Positions 11,911 through 24,100 of a stretch of 64,000 bases of DNA are shown in pieces (position 1 is the first letter of the stretch; each line of letters starts with the position of its first letter). This DNA comes from Vanilla planifolia. Its lineage: Eukaryota > Streptophyta > Magnoliopsida > Asparagales > Orchidaceae. The notes beneath the pieces were generated by a model. That model did no database searches. It saw nothing but the letters and a program-made list of their open reading frames with translations, and had not been told where the DNA came from. The position numbers were made by a program, and so were the translations under genes. The DNA lies in the NCBI GenBank assembly GCA_023846275.1, contig CM043875.1, positions 1,671,569-1,735,568 on the forward strand. Reading direction: 5' to 3'.

Positions 11911-12875
11911 TTGTGACTGGATCTGTCTATAGTCTCCAGGAGATTGATTGACGAGAGACGCTGCGGTGTCGGGTGCTTAGGCGCCATGCGTGTTTCGAGA
12001 TGGGCGTTCCCACTGGCACGCTACCTGGAAGCCCAGAGGAGAGCTACTCTGGTGTGACTAGGGGTGACTGTGGTTGGTCGGAGTCTGGGACTGAGAGTGC
12101 CTATCCACCATACATTGTTATGCTGTATTCCTATATTTTTGCTATTATCCTTCTCTTGCATGTGAGTTTTACTAGCTGTCTTTCCTACTGGGCGTAGCTC
12201 ATTCCTGTATTATATATTTTCAGTGGCTCGGCAGACTTGACGCTACCAGATTAGGTAGGATCGTGGTCAGCAGGATTGTGGAGGATATCTGACTTGTGAT
12301 TGTCTGAGATATTCTGGTTAGTTGATTGTTGCTGTTGGATGTATTTAATGAGATTGTTATTCTCATATGTCATGTAATATGTGAGGGAAATTCTGACTTA
12401 TGTTTCTGGTTGGATAATATTGCACTTGTTGGACTTGGATCTTATTCTTGTAATGTAGTTTCATTCACTGTTTTATTTTATTGTCTTGGAGTATGGTGTG
12501 TGGAGTGCCATATTTTATCTGAGGATGTTATATATCTTTTTGTTTGATGGTGAGGTCATTACATGACTATGGAACTTAACCATGGGGGTTCAGACTTCTA
12601 ATAGACCGGTTCTCCTACCCGTAGGGGTTAGGAGTATTGGGTCTAGTAGGAGTAACATTGCGCGAGTCCATCTGTTAATTCAGGAGTCATGAACCTGATT
12701 TGACGGTGTACCCGGGAGATGGGATCCACATTGTTAAGGGAAGTAGGTGTGTAATGATGTGTTATATCCTATGTTTTCGTAGGCTACTCAGGTTGGTATG
12801 GGATGATCTGAGCTGTCTATATAAAAAAAAAAAATTGTATGCCAAAAATCAGCCTAAGAAAAATGGGGTGTAACA

Positions 12876-12880
12876 AGAAT
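12876..12880. repeat. Target-site duplication, right copy (AGAAT)
   Basis: Five bases directly after the CA terminus of the solo LTR, identical to 9779-9783. Confidence 0.88.
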
Positions 12881-13439
12881 CTTCTCAACAAACATTGTAA
12901 GCATGAACTACAAAAGAATCAAAGCATGGAGATTAATATAAGGAAGGATAATGTACCAAGTTTAAAGTAGTTAAGCACGAAAATATGATACTATGCAATG
13001 CTTATGATGTCAAAAAGCACTAGATTGGATGCGATGAGTTTATCTACACTGGTTCTATGGACTCAAATTTATGTATCAAAACTAGTGTGAAGGTATAAAT
13101 TTATCTTCTTTTCATTACTTAATTTTGATAGATATTACAATGTTAATTGTTAATCTAAAGAAAAAAAAGTTAAACATTATTTCATGTGTGGGTTAGGAGA
13201 GCAAAATAAACATACATAACTTCAAAGTAATGGTACTTGAGGGTAATTGATGCTATTTGAAAAAAAAAATACCTTGAAAAATAATGAGCCTATACAGATT
13301 GAAAGACGAGCTAATGAAAATAAATATTATAAGAAATCATTAGAAGTCAAATGATTGTAACAAAAAACGAGACTTGATTACAATGAAATAAATATATACT
13401 AGTTATGAAGAAGCTGATAACCATGAATTTTTCTTAAAA
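12881..13439. other. Spacer leading into the copia remnant
   Basis: AT-rich DNA with no recognisable domain. It may contain badly decayed upstream parts of the copia element that follows, but I could not align them. Confidence 0.4.
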
Positions 13440-13830
13440 TACACTACTTAAAGCGAAAAAATAGTTCAATGACAAGACTCATTTTTGCCTTGGTGATATG
13501 AAAAACGAAAATATTCATGGTATAACTCATTGCTTCCAAATTGTAAGCAAAAAGAAGGTGGTATACAATCTTAAGAAGAGTTTGTATAATCTAAAGTATG
13601 CACTAAAGAGTGGTATATAAATTTTGAAAATTATTTACATAGCCTTAACTATACATGAAGTAATATGAAACATTGCTATTATTTCCAAACTTTGGCAATT
13701 ACAATGTAATTCTACCACTTTATATCGATAAATTGTCTAATGCTAGGTTAGTCATTGAGAAGATTCATGAGCCAAACAAGAACCTATCAAAAGGAAAATG
13801 ATTTCAAAGATTAAATTTAAGAAATTTTGA
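13440..13830 (+). pseudogene. Decayed Ty1/copia reverse transcriptase
   Basis: Plus-strand translation, with stops and frame changes, follows the Ty1/copia reverse transcriptase (RVT_2) order. A segment FNDKTHFCLGDMKNENIHG matches the family's DVKTAFLNGDLEEEIYM region. Next comes VVYNLKKSLYNLKYALKSGI, matching VCKLKKSLYGLKQAPRQWY. After a frameshift, ILPLYIDKLSNARLVIEKI matches the catalytic ILLLYVDDM segment, with the second Asp of the YVDD motif replaced. The copy is dead. Integrase, gag and LTRs could not be recognised on either side. Confidence 0.78.
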
Positions 13831-16749
13831 AGGTTATCAACCAAATAGAAATTTTTATTACAAGTAATTTTCCAATAACTAAACACAAATTGTGTCATTA
13901 GAGTTGAAGAATAGGTGAAATGGATTGGTCAATTTAGGTGGATGCTTACAATCAATGATGTTATGCTCATCCATGAAATTTCCACTACCTAACCCATGTA
14001 TTCAATTTTGATATGCCTTATCTTGGCTTTGTGGGGAACTTAGAAATGAATTCTTTCTTCATTGTTTGACTAAATGCATGGATTAGCATAAAAGCATATA
14101 CCTTTATATGTTGAAAAGTAGATATTATACGTAATTCGACCAAGGAACTTTGTTAAAGGTGTATTTGATTGAGTGCAATTGAAACTTCATGTATATTTCA
14201 AATTGATGAAATTATAAATGATGGAATTTCAATTATTTGTTATTTTGTTTGTTCAAGTATATTTATTATGATTTCTTCAAATATATTATTTGATTTATTA
14301 TATTTAAAATTATTTTTTTAAAAAAATAATTTTTTCATTGCGACATATTAGAGCTATTGAGGTGTTGGTGTTTTGAGACAAGTGGGGATGGACATTAGAT
14401 GTTGAAAAAATCGACAAAATATTACAATCTATGGTTGATTATAGTGGGTTTTTGCTATAATGTTGGTAAAAAGATAAAACAAATTTTTTTCTTTATATTC
14501 TTCAAATAAAATAATTTTTTAATTTTAAATATTCTTGTAAAATTTCTTATAGATTTTGAATTTCTTTTTTGGTATAAAACAAAGATTAAATTGAGTTTAT
14601 TTCAATATTTTTCTCTAAATCCAAATTATTCAAAAAATAATATTTTTAAAATTTTTTAATGTAAGTGACCATTACAAGTCTTGAAAGTTATATTGGGATT
14701 GAGAAAATTATTTTTCATAAATATTAAATAAATAAAACTCATATTTAGAAATATTTGTAGTGTGGGACTCCCAAAAGCATGCATTTCTATTAATTAATTT
14801 TGCTCACCAAATCTTCATCCATTTGCCATTCAAAAACTTATAAATATGCTATTCAACATCCAAATATAACAAAAAATACGATTAAACAAAATCATTTTTG
14901 ACAAATAGAACACAAATAAAAGAACAAAATAATGAAAATGCTAAATTCAAAGAAAAGCATAGATGATATATCAACAAAGTTTTACTAGAATTTTGGAAGA
15001 TATTAGAAGCTCTTATACTTTTTCTCTCACAATAATAGTGAAAACATTCACAACATATCCTATAATAGCATTAGAAAGTAAGAAAGAAGCCTCTCTTATG
15101 GTATAATCTTATACAAAATCTTTTTCATTTGAACCTCAAGCCCAATGTTTTCTTCTTGTATAGTTATATTGGCTTATGTTCGTGTCTAAGCAAGTCTATG
15201 CCAAATTTGCTTGCCCTCTTGTGTTGAAAAGTCATATCATTCATATTCACCTCTTTTTTATATATAAGTTAAATTTTCATTTGGCTTTTTTTATAATGTT
15301 ACTTCTTAGTTCATATTTATTTGCTCATAACGTTACACATCAATCGTTTATAATACATGTACATTCAATATTTCAATAATATATCAGTGCAATCTAAGTC
15401 TAAGTCATCACTTGACATAAAGATTAGACCAACTCTAGTCCAAGAGAAGCATCACGCCTACATTAAACTCGATATTTTGATGCTATATTTAAGAAATTTT
15501 CACTTCATATTACATGTTAAACTTGGTGTTACTAAAAAAGAGTTTTATTTGAATGGAAATATTTTTTTAAAAGAATTACTCGTTAAAATTGTGTAATTTT
15601 TTTGGTTTAAAAAATTTAAAAACACTTAAAAACACATGAATAAAATAGCACCAAAGTATGAAACGATAATGATGAAGATAAAGAATGTTCAACAATTTGA
15701 TAAGTCATTTCAACTTTGGACTTCCACTATATTAAATAATTAATTATCTTTAATGCCACATGATGCAAATTAGGTTTTAAAAAAATAATTATTATTAAGA
15801 AGAATTTTGTTTAATCAATTTAAGGGTAATTAGGTTAACAGTCTCCTAACACCGTTGGAAATCACTTCTAAATAAGAATGAGCCATAAGTGAAGACACCA
15901 AATGATATGGACCACAAGAGCAAGTGATGAAGTATGTAAATTAAGAATTGCTTTTTAAAATAAAAAAATAGTTAAACTATAAAAAATACAATCTTTTCTA
16001 TTTTTCTTTTTTGTTTATATATTGTTTTTAAAATATTCTCTTTTTCAAACATATTTTTATAATTTTAAAAAAGTTAAGCCAAAATAAAGAAAATATCAAT
16101 CTAATAAAAGTTTTAAGTAATAATTTAAGATAAAAATAAAAATCAATATTACATCATTACCTTCCTATGAATTTCAAAGTGGTGCTATAAGACATGGCTT
16201 TCAATACTTTTCTTTATGGTGCCTAATTCAAGTGTGTGATCAAATAAGTTATCTTTAGGAAGCAACCACCCAAAGGGGATTGATGTGAAATGCTTGATGT
16301 TAGAATAAAACTAGTCTTAAGGTTGTATGCTTATAGCTCCATATTTTTAATTTTCCAAGATGACAAACCTTTCAATTGATATTTTACTAAGGAAGCACCT
16401 CTTTTGATTCTACCCTAGTTTAGCTTTTTTTTAGATCATTTACTACTTTCTTTGTTTATTACCTCCTCTTTATTCCAATCTTATCCATTAAGATTAGTTG
16501 TGATCAAGGTGGTTCCTCTTAGAAACTCAAGGCAACCATTATAACAATAGAAAAGAGGATAGCCTACCTTACCACTATTCATTATGATTCTCACATATTT
16601 TATTGTTTTTATTTATTCCACAAGAAGGTAGCACCACACATCTCATTCACACTAGAAGATGGGTAGGTTTTGCTTTCCATTGCTTAATGATATTAATTTT
16701 ATTATGATTTTTGACACTTTGTACAAATTTTTGATATAAAGTTCAATAT
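13831..16749. other. AT-rich spacer
   Basis: No gene recognised. Sequence just after 13830 may be the decayed tail of the copia element. The overlapping plus-strand open frames at 15176-15596 show no family signal. Confidence 0.5.
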
Positions 16750-16789
<40 letters not shown>

Positions 16790-16792
16790 AAT
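16750..16792. repeat. (TA)n microsatellite
   Basis: Interrupted TA dinucleotide tract of about 42 bases. Confidence 0.85.
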
Positions 16793-19100
16793 GAATTTAT
16801 GAGCATAGAATATCATATATTATTATATTTGATATAAATAATTGTGTAAAATTATTTTATAAAAAATTGATCAAAATTTTAAAATAAAAAAATTGATATT
16901 TTTTTTTGTTCAAATTAAGCTTCAAACTATAATTGTTGAGATAGGTCTAATTTAAATAGAGATTAAATTAATCTCTTTCTATGAATTGTATTGAGATCGA
17001 ATTGAATATCTTTATATTATCTTTGAACTATAGTAAAATCAAATTATTAATAACCTTGATAACGTTTTATCCTAGTTGAATATCATCGTGACTTTCGCGT
17101 TATTTATTAAAATGGATAACGCTCAATAGCAATTTATATTTGGTATAACAAAAATGATACTTATCAACCAAAATCCAAAAATTACTAAGTTAAAACCATC
17201 ACTTTAAAAATCAACACAATAACATATCATTAAACACAAAAACTATTTTTCATATGTATTTCAATAATAACCAACTTGAATATTAACGAGTCTTTGAATA
17301 CAAACAACTCATTATGATATTTTTCTTATGTGGCCCATTTTTTTCTCCCTTCATCTAATCACCCATAGTATCATGATTTCTACATCTTCCAACTCATTTA
17401 GGGATCCCCATCAATGATGAAAGCTTGCCATTATAATAACATGATATTACAAAATTAAGGTGTTTGTTATCTCTGTTCTAAAAGTGCTTATCATTTTCAC
17501 CCAAAAAAAATCCTCTTTTCAAATGCTCACCCAAACAAAACAATTTTTTTTTTAAATTCTCTCTCTCTCTCTCTCTACATATTTTGTCATGAATCATGCT
17601 TGTATTCAAGTCAATACCAATTATTATATTCATTAAAAAGATATATGAATGCTAATTCATCTATGGTTGACATATACCAAATACCTATTAATAAGTATTA
17701 AAGAATACCTCCTAAACTTCATCAATCTAAACAATATTAATGTGTCCACATTGTACACTCATTGATATTAAATAGAAAAATAGGCTAAATTAATGTTAGA
17801 CCTTAAGATGTGCAAGTTGCCTTTAGCTATCTCTTATGGTTGCAACAGCTTTGAAGAAATTTTCATTGTTTTTGTCTTGTCTTCTTGAAGAGATCCCATA
17901 AAAATAAGGTTAATGTTTCGATGTTTAAATCACCATTTTTTTATTTGTCATGGGTTCGATCCAAGGTTTAGACAAAAAAACATCCAATATGAGCCAAATT
18001 TGTCATGTTGGTTACTATTTTAGCTTGAAAGATGATCCAACTTTTGATTAGTTCTAAATTTGACAATCAAATTCTTAGTGGTAAAGTGTTCGATGATGCT
18101 AAATGTATTAAGATATTTTATTATAGTTTAATAAAATCTTTTTTTTTCTTTCTAAATATGTTTAGATATATTAATAAAAGAAGATGTTTATAGACAAGTG
18201 TTTTTTTGAGCAAGTTCAATTTGATTGGATGATAGTTCTTTTGAGTTGATTCTAGAAGAGTTGGAACCACTAGGTAATCTCAAGAATCACCATCCAGATC
18301 GACCTTAAGAGAAGAGCCAATTGGCTATATTGCAATATAATATCAAAATACGTGATTCAAAATTGTTTTTATTCAATCAAAGAATGGGAACTGATTTCAA
18401 GTAAACCAAATCTCAATATGAAACCCGTCGATCATCAAGTTGATAAAAAAGATACAATATTAAGATCGTGATGATCCAAAATGATCTTAATTATTAATGA
18501 AGGTGTGATCAAAAAATAATCTTATAAAACAATATGATGAAATATTATACCAAAATATTTTTCTTAAAGTAATTTCTTTTCAAATGATATGAATCGTGCC
18601 CACAATCAAAGTCAACGTTAGATATTATACAAAACTTCCTCTTTCTTTGCAAAGAAAAAGACAAAACTTTCTATAAGATGATACTTAAATCCAAGCTAAC
18701 TTGTTCTAGCTCAACCATGAATCAACACCTAAAATCAAAGTTTTAAAATCATTGTCAATTCCATCTAATCTTTAGATCAAAAGGCTTCGATTTGATCTTG
18801 ATCTAAATTAAGTTTGAACTATTTAGTATCAATTTAAAATCAAATTAGTTAAAATAGATTTGGGTTTCAATTACTTTTCAATTTTGTACAAATAATTTTA
18901 TATAGTAAATCTTATTAAAAATGTATAGATATTATATTATAATTTTATAATTTCATTTATTAATATATCCAAATATATTTAAATAAATACATGTGATAGT
19001 GAATTCATGGATACATAATTATTTAGAATTAAATTAAATAGATCTAAATTTAGCCCATTGTCAACTCATGATATTCTAACTTGAGTCAAGCTACACTCAT
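16793..19100. other. AT-rich spacer
   Basis: No gene recognised. It contains a short (CT)n tract at about 17558-17576; otherwise low-complexity A/T-rich DNA with no open frame above background. Confidence 0.55.
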
Positions 19101-19382
19101 AATTGACCCATTATATTTTGATTTAAATGCATTTTAATTCAAAATATGATATAATTTTCAAATAATTTTGGTCTTCAAGTCAACATTATGGTCAAATCCA
19201 AGTATGAACTCAAAACCCTTGAAGTAGTTATATGTCAAGCTAATTGACCCATTATATTTTGATTTAAATGCATTTTAATTCAAAATATGATATAATTTTC
19301 AAATAATTTTGGTCTTCAAGTCAACATTATGGTCAAATCCAAGTATGAACTCAAAACCCTTGAAGTAGTTATATGTCAAGCT
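19101..19382. repeat. Perfect 141-bp tandem duplication
   Basis: Unit 1 is 19101-19241 and unit 2 is 19242-19382. Reading base by base I find no difference between them, and four further bases (aatt) continue the match. The unit is A/T-rich and non-coding. Identity across 141 bases in otherwise decayed sequence implies a very recent duplication or an assembly artefact. Confidence 0.95.
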
Positions 19383-19689
19383 AATTTGTTTTTTCCTATG
19401 CTGTTTCTTCGAAGTACACCAAAAGGGCTACAACCAAGTTGAATGCAAATAATAACATTCAATCCTTTGGGATTGCTTTACAACTAAGCAATTTTAACTA
19501 TACTTAAACAAGAAATATTTATATATTTGGTGGAAAATTTTGAATGTTATTTTGATTTGAAGATGGTCTCCAACACAACTATAGCTTTGAGTATCTCAAA
19601 CTTGCATGCAAGGGATAGTTGACATGTGCAATTCATTGAAGGAGTATATTTGATTTTTTCAAGATCTTGATAATAATTTTTCTTTAAAA

Positions 19690-19930
19690 TTATGATAGTG
19701 GAAGACGAGGAATGAGTTAAAAGAGAAACTCAAAAAAAGCTTATTTTCTTTTTTATTTTCTTCTTTTTTTCATCCCGATGATAAGGGATCCGAGTGTATA
19801 TTTAGAATAATAGGATATGGTATTTTGGTCTGCAGAATTATAATTTTCAATTTCTCACATGGACTGTCGCAAGAAAGTGGGTTGGTGCATCTATGGTTTG
19901 CATGATTCACATGCATGATGGAAGGTGCTT
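19690..19930. repeat. Diverged direct repeat pair, first copy
   Basis: Aligns in the same orientation with 20880-21170. Shared landmarks in order are gtggaaga(c)aaggaat, a pyrimidine-rich block, gat(c)cgagtgtatatttag / gatctaagtacatatttatag, caatttc(t)cacatggg, and agaaagt(g)ggttggtgcatc. Diverged by point changes and indels. A decayed LTR pair is possible. Confidence 0.7.
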
Positions 19931-19989
19931 TGTGTCATACCTATTTTGTTTAAGTAGATGTGCATAGGCATAAGTGCACTTATTTCCAT

Positions 19990-20120
19990 ATGCATGGTTC
20001 ATTGCATATGTAGTTTTGTGAGTGCGCTATGCTACCTCTAGTGTGCTCCATTGCACATGCAATTTTGTTCATTCATTAGTTCGTAGCTTGCATGGTTCAT
20101 TGCACGTGTAATTCTAAGTT
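19990..20120. repeat. Three-unit imperfect tandem repeat
   Basis: The motif gcatggttcattgca(t/c)(a/g)tgtaattttg recurs about every 50 bases (near 19992, 20042 and 20091) with mismatches. It lies between the two copies of the diverged direct repeat. Confidence 0.55.
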
Positions 20121-20879
20121 GATGCCACACTTGCCACATATACCCCTTGTGTCACATGTTCTACTGAATGTGCGTGATGATTCTTTTTATTAGTTTCTTT
20201 CATTGAAAGGTTATTTTCTTCTTTAAGATATCATCAAAACTTGATTGTTAAAAAATTAGATAAACCTAGAACAAATCATTTGATCATAGGTATTTTCTTT
20301 TTTACAAGCTTAGTCTCATAGAATTGTTTTCAAATACAACCAAAATTTTCAATTGTATTAGTGCTTCCTTTTAGTTGAGGACTTCAAGATTAATGAAAAT
20401 TGAGTAGGTGGAATAAAGATTGACCATTCTTGAGATTGTACTATCATAGATGAGTAGCTTAAATCCTCAATGGACATAATTAATTTTCAAGCATTGAAGG
20501 ACCAAAATTCATAATGTTGCCATCACCATTGTCATCAACAAATCTTGGATAAATATTCAACTAGAATTCCTCTAATTGACCACATTTCCTTTGTTTTGTA
20601 GGTTTCCCTCAAGATTTGTCATCAAAGGAGGTTGGCATTTTTGTACTATTTTTATTAACATCTGTATTTGTTGAATTAATAAAATTATTTGATTATTCAG
20701 GATTTTTAGTTGGAATTTTGGCATAGTCATCTCAATTAATACATCTTTAATCTTCTGCTCTCTTTCTCAACTTGCTCTTCAACTTCTTTTATCATAGTCT
20801 CTACCATTAATATTCACTTAAGGCTTCGCTATTAAAATATGATCTATCTATGAAACGTCTTATTCCAATTATCTTAATA

Positions 20880-21170
20880 GAGACCTTGCTTCAAAATTAA
20901 ATCAGTGGAAAACAAGGAATAATTCAAAAGAAAAACTTGAGAGAGATTATTTTCAAGCCAAAAATAAGAGTCAAAGAAAATACTTATTTTTTTATTTTCT
21001 CCTCTTATTTTCTATCTCTTTGATAGAAGATCTAAGTACATATTTATAGAAGAATAATAAAATATTTTCATCCACAAAAATGCAAATTTCGATTTCCTAC
21101 ATGGGTTATTGTGAGAAAGTATGTTGGTGCACCTACCACTTGCATGATGTATGGTGGTGTGTGGAGCATA
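20880..21170. repeat. Diverged direct repeat pair, second copy
   Basis: Second copy of the 19690-19930 repeat, offset by about 1.2 kb. The 0.95 kb between the copies holds no recognisable coding domain, so if these are LTRs the element was non-autonomous or has lost its interior. Confidence 0.7.
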
Positions 21171-24100
21171 TTGTACATATAAGATGGTCTTACATTTATT
21201 AATAAAAGAGACGAAGTCTCTGCTAGATAGTGGTCAAATGGTTGGATGCCCAGCTAATAAAGATCTTCGACAATCTAATATGGGTATCAAAAATTTTCAT
21301 AATTTTGTGAAGAAATGGTCCTAAATTTTTGTCGAATACTAAATGGATAATCTAACAATCACCTGACGACTATGAAATAGTTCAACAAATGGAACCAATG
21401 ACCCAATAAGGATTTAAAGATAACATATTGTGGGTTAGATGGTCTATAACTTATATCAAATGGTTCGATAGGCCAACAGACGGTTCAATTAATGGTGTAG
21501 GACTTCAAGCTCCCCTCTCTCTTATTCCCTCTCTTCTAATAGCAACACATTCTCTTCTCTTTTTCTCTTATTCTCTCTTTAGACAATAGGCCCCTCCTAT
21601 TGGTGATGCTCTTTCTCTCTTATTCTCTCTATTATGCGTAGCCTCATTGTATACAACCAAACCCCATAAATATTATCTTATGGCTGACCTCTCATCTTCT
21701 CAACACTTTGAATTCCTCGAAACGATCAAAATTATTTGTTTTACCTATGGTTGCATCTACATTTCCCCATACCATTCTTTGAATGCCTCAAATTCTTTTG
21801 CAACAAAAAATTGTCAGAGTTTTAATGACATATAGTATTAGATTTATTAGGTTTGAAAATTTATTAAGCTTAATTAATTTATTAACTAATTAACTTAATT
21901 GTCATAATTAGATACCTAATCCCTCCTCATTCTTGTCTAACTCTTGTAGCCAACCAAATATTATCTTATCATTATTAAAAAAATCCTATTCCATGAGGTC
22001 TACTTATAATTAAATTTTCATATTTTTTTCTAACATTATTTAGTATTTTAAAGGACTTTTTCTTTTGATAGTTCATTTTCTTATTAATATTCGATTTTTT
22101 TTATTTTGTGAGAGTCATAATGTATATTCTTATTGAAATACTTTTAACCTAATATTTTTTATGGTCCTTACATCATTATTTGGTTTCATAATTTTTTTAG
22201 AATCATTTGACATTTATTTTAATTTTTTAATTGATTCAATTATATAATTAAATTGTCACCAAGTTCACAAAAACCTTCGATCTTTTATTTTATCATCTAG
22301 ACACCTTTAAATTTCATTGTTTTAGAATCAACAAGTTCTAGATAAATGTTTCATACATTTTTTTAAGTTTGTTTTTCTTTTTTTCAAAAGTCATAGCTTA
22401 TTTTTATCTAATAGATAAATTTTTAGGAAAAATTAATAATTCACTAAAAGCTCTAAAAATTATAAAATCATTATCTAACATAATCATTTACTTTTGATGA
22501 TATAATTCTTCTCCTCCCTCAAAACTTCAATTCATTCTATAGAATGCTATGCATCATCACTAATTCATTTATTATCATCAATGTTCCCATCTTGATGTGG
22601 CAGAAGACTTAAGCTCAATGATATCTTCCTTTTTCACAATTTGGTCCTTAGTTATCAATAATAGCTAAACAATTCTATCTCTTTGCAATTGGTTAGCATG
22701 ATCTACATCAACCATGAACTTCAAAACTTTCCAAAATATGTAAATTCATTTTAAAGATGCAAAAGAACAAAGTTAGAGTACAAATTTTGAACTAAGTTCA
22801 AAAGTTTTAAAAATAGTTAATACACACACACATACACACTGAAGGAGTATTACATTATGATAGGTGTAATTTCAAGGACCAAATATAAGATGTCTAAAGG
22901 ACCATGAGACTTATGTTGAACCCAGATACCTTTCTCAACAATCATAAAAGGTGTTTAGCATGAAGGTTTTAATAAGTTTTCTCGTTGGCATAACTTTAAC
23001 CTCCATCACCTTTCAAGTGTTCACTTAGAGGCCTAATTGTTGGCTTATAATTTTTTTTATTTTGGTTTCTAATCCTTAGTCCCTGATCTATCATCAAGAC
23101 CTTCATGATCATCCAACATAATACTATCTAAACATTCTTTTGTCCAAGTTTACTACCCTTGTCATAACATCCATCCCACCCTTTTTATTTTATGCATATT
23201 TTTTTTATTAATTTTACCAAACAATTGTATAAATTTTTGAGCTATTTAAAAAACATAAATGCATTGTAAATTGATTCAATTACAATTTGTTTATCAACAA
23301 TGCTATTTTCTTTCAAAATCACTCTTGAAGATAACTTTTAACCACAACTTTCATACACCTCAGTTTTCAACCATCAACATTTACTCAAACTATGGTTTCA
23401 CATTTTGGTAATGGATTTTGTAAACAATTATATAGGAAGAGTTTCATCAAAATTTTTTGCTAAGCATTAAACCAGAATCTTCATCATCCATCATCCTATG
23501 TAAAGTGTTTATCAAACTTCACCTAGAAGTTATCACTCCAAGGAACCAATTCCTTTTGATTCATGATTCTTGATCTTGATCTTGCATCCATCATCATTTT
23601 CAAGCCAATCTCACAATAAAACATCTAACCATTTGATATGAATTTTTTTAATAATTTATAAAAAAAGACATAAATTCATCAAGTATTTAAAAAAAATAAA
23701 GATTTATAATATAACAATTATATTATACTTTATTTAACAATACCTCCAAATAATATTATTTGCTTTCGAGAACACTTTTAAATGCAACTTCTTAACCCAA
23801 CCTCCCCTACACCTCATTTTTGTAACCATCACCATTTTGTCAACCAATTGACTTGTTATCTCACTCTTGTATTTGTGTGTAAATAACTCTCAATTGATTA
23901 CCTATTGCTTCTTCATAAAGAAACAAGCTAATTTATCAGGTAAGCATGGATTGTTAGAGTTAGTTTTCAATCAACCTTTATCTCAACCCATGGACTAAGG
24001 TGACCTCATTGTTCTTCACAGCTCAATGATTCTTTCTTCATTGAAATCATTCTTGAGTTGTCAAGTTGCCTCATAATGGATGAAAAGGGACATTGGATTT

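Larger units (their letters stand above)
9784..12875. mobile_element. 3.1-kb solo LTR, probably Ty3/gypsy, with 5-bp target-site duplication
   Basis: The element begins TGTTATACCC and ends GGGTGTAACA, a near-perfect terminal inverted repeat with the TG...CA ends of plant LTRs. It is flanked on both sides by AGAAT (9779-9783 and 12876-12880), a perfect 5-bp target-site duplication. It stands out by much higher G/C than its surroundings. No second copy of the terminus is seen inside, and no gag or pol domains are seen, so this is best read as one LTR left after recombination between the two LTRs of a full element. A 3-kb LTR and this terminus fit long-LTR Ty3/gypsy families (chromovirus- or Tat-like); which one cannot be decided here. 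It carries its own promoter region and three sets of internal tandem repeats. Confidence 0.88.

Noticed and set aside
10160-12547. Open frames inside the solo LTR (10160-10351, 11036-11587, 11702-11896, 11973-12547)
   Set aside because: They follow G/C-rich tandem repeats of the LTR and show no gag, pol or cellular protein.
17940-17960. gggttcgatcc word resembling a tRNA T-loop
   Set aside because: No matching acceptor, D-arm or anticodon arm upstream at the required spacing.
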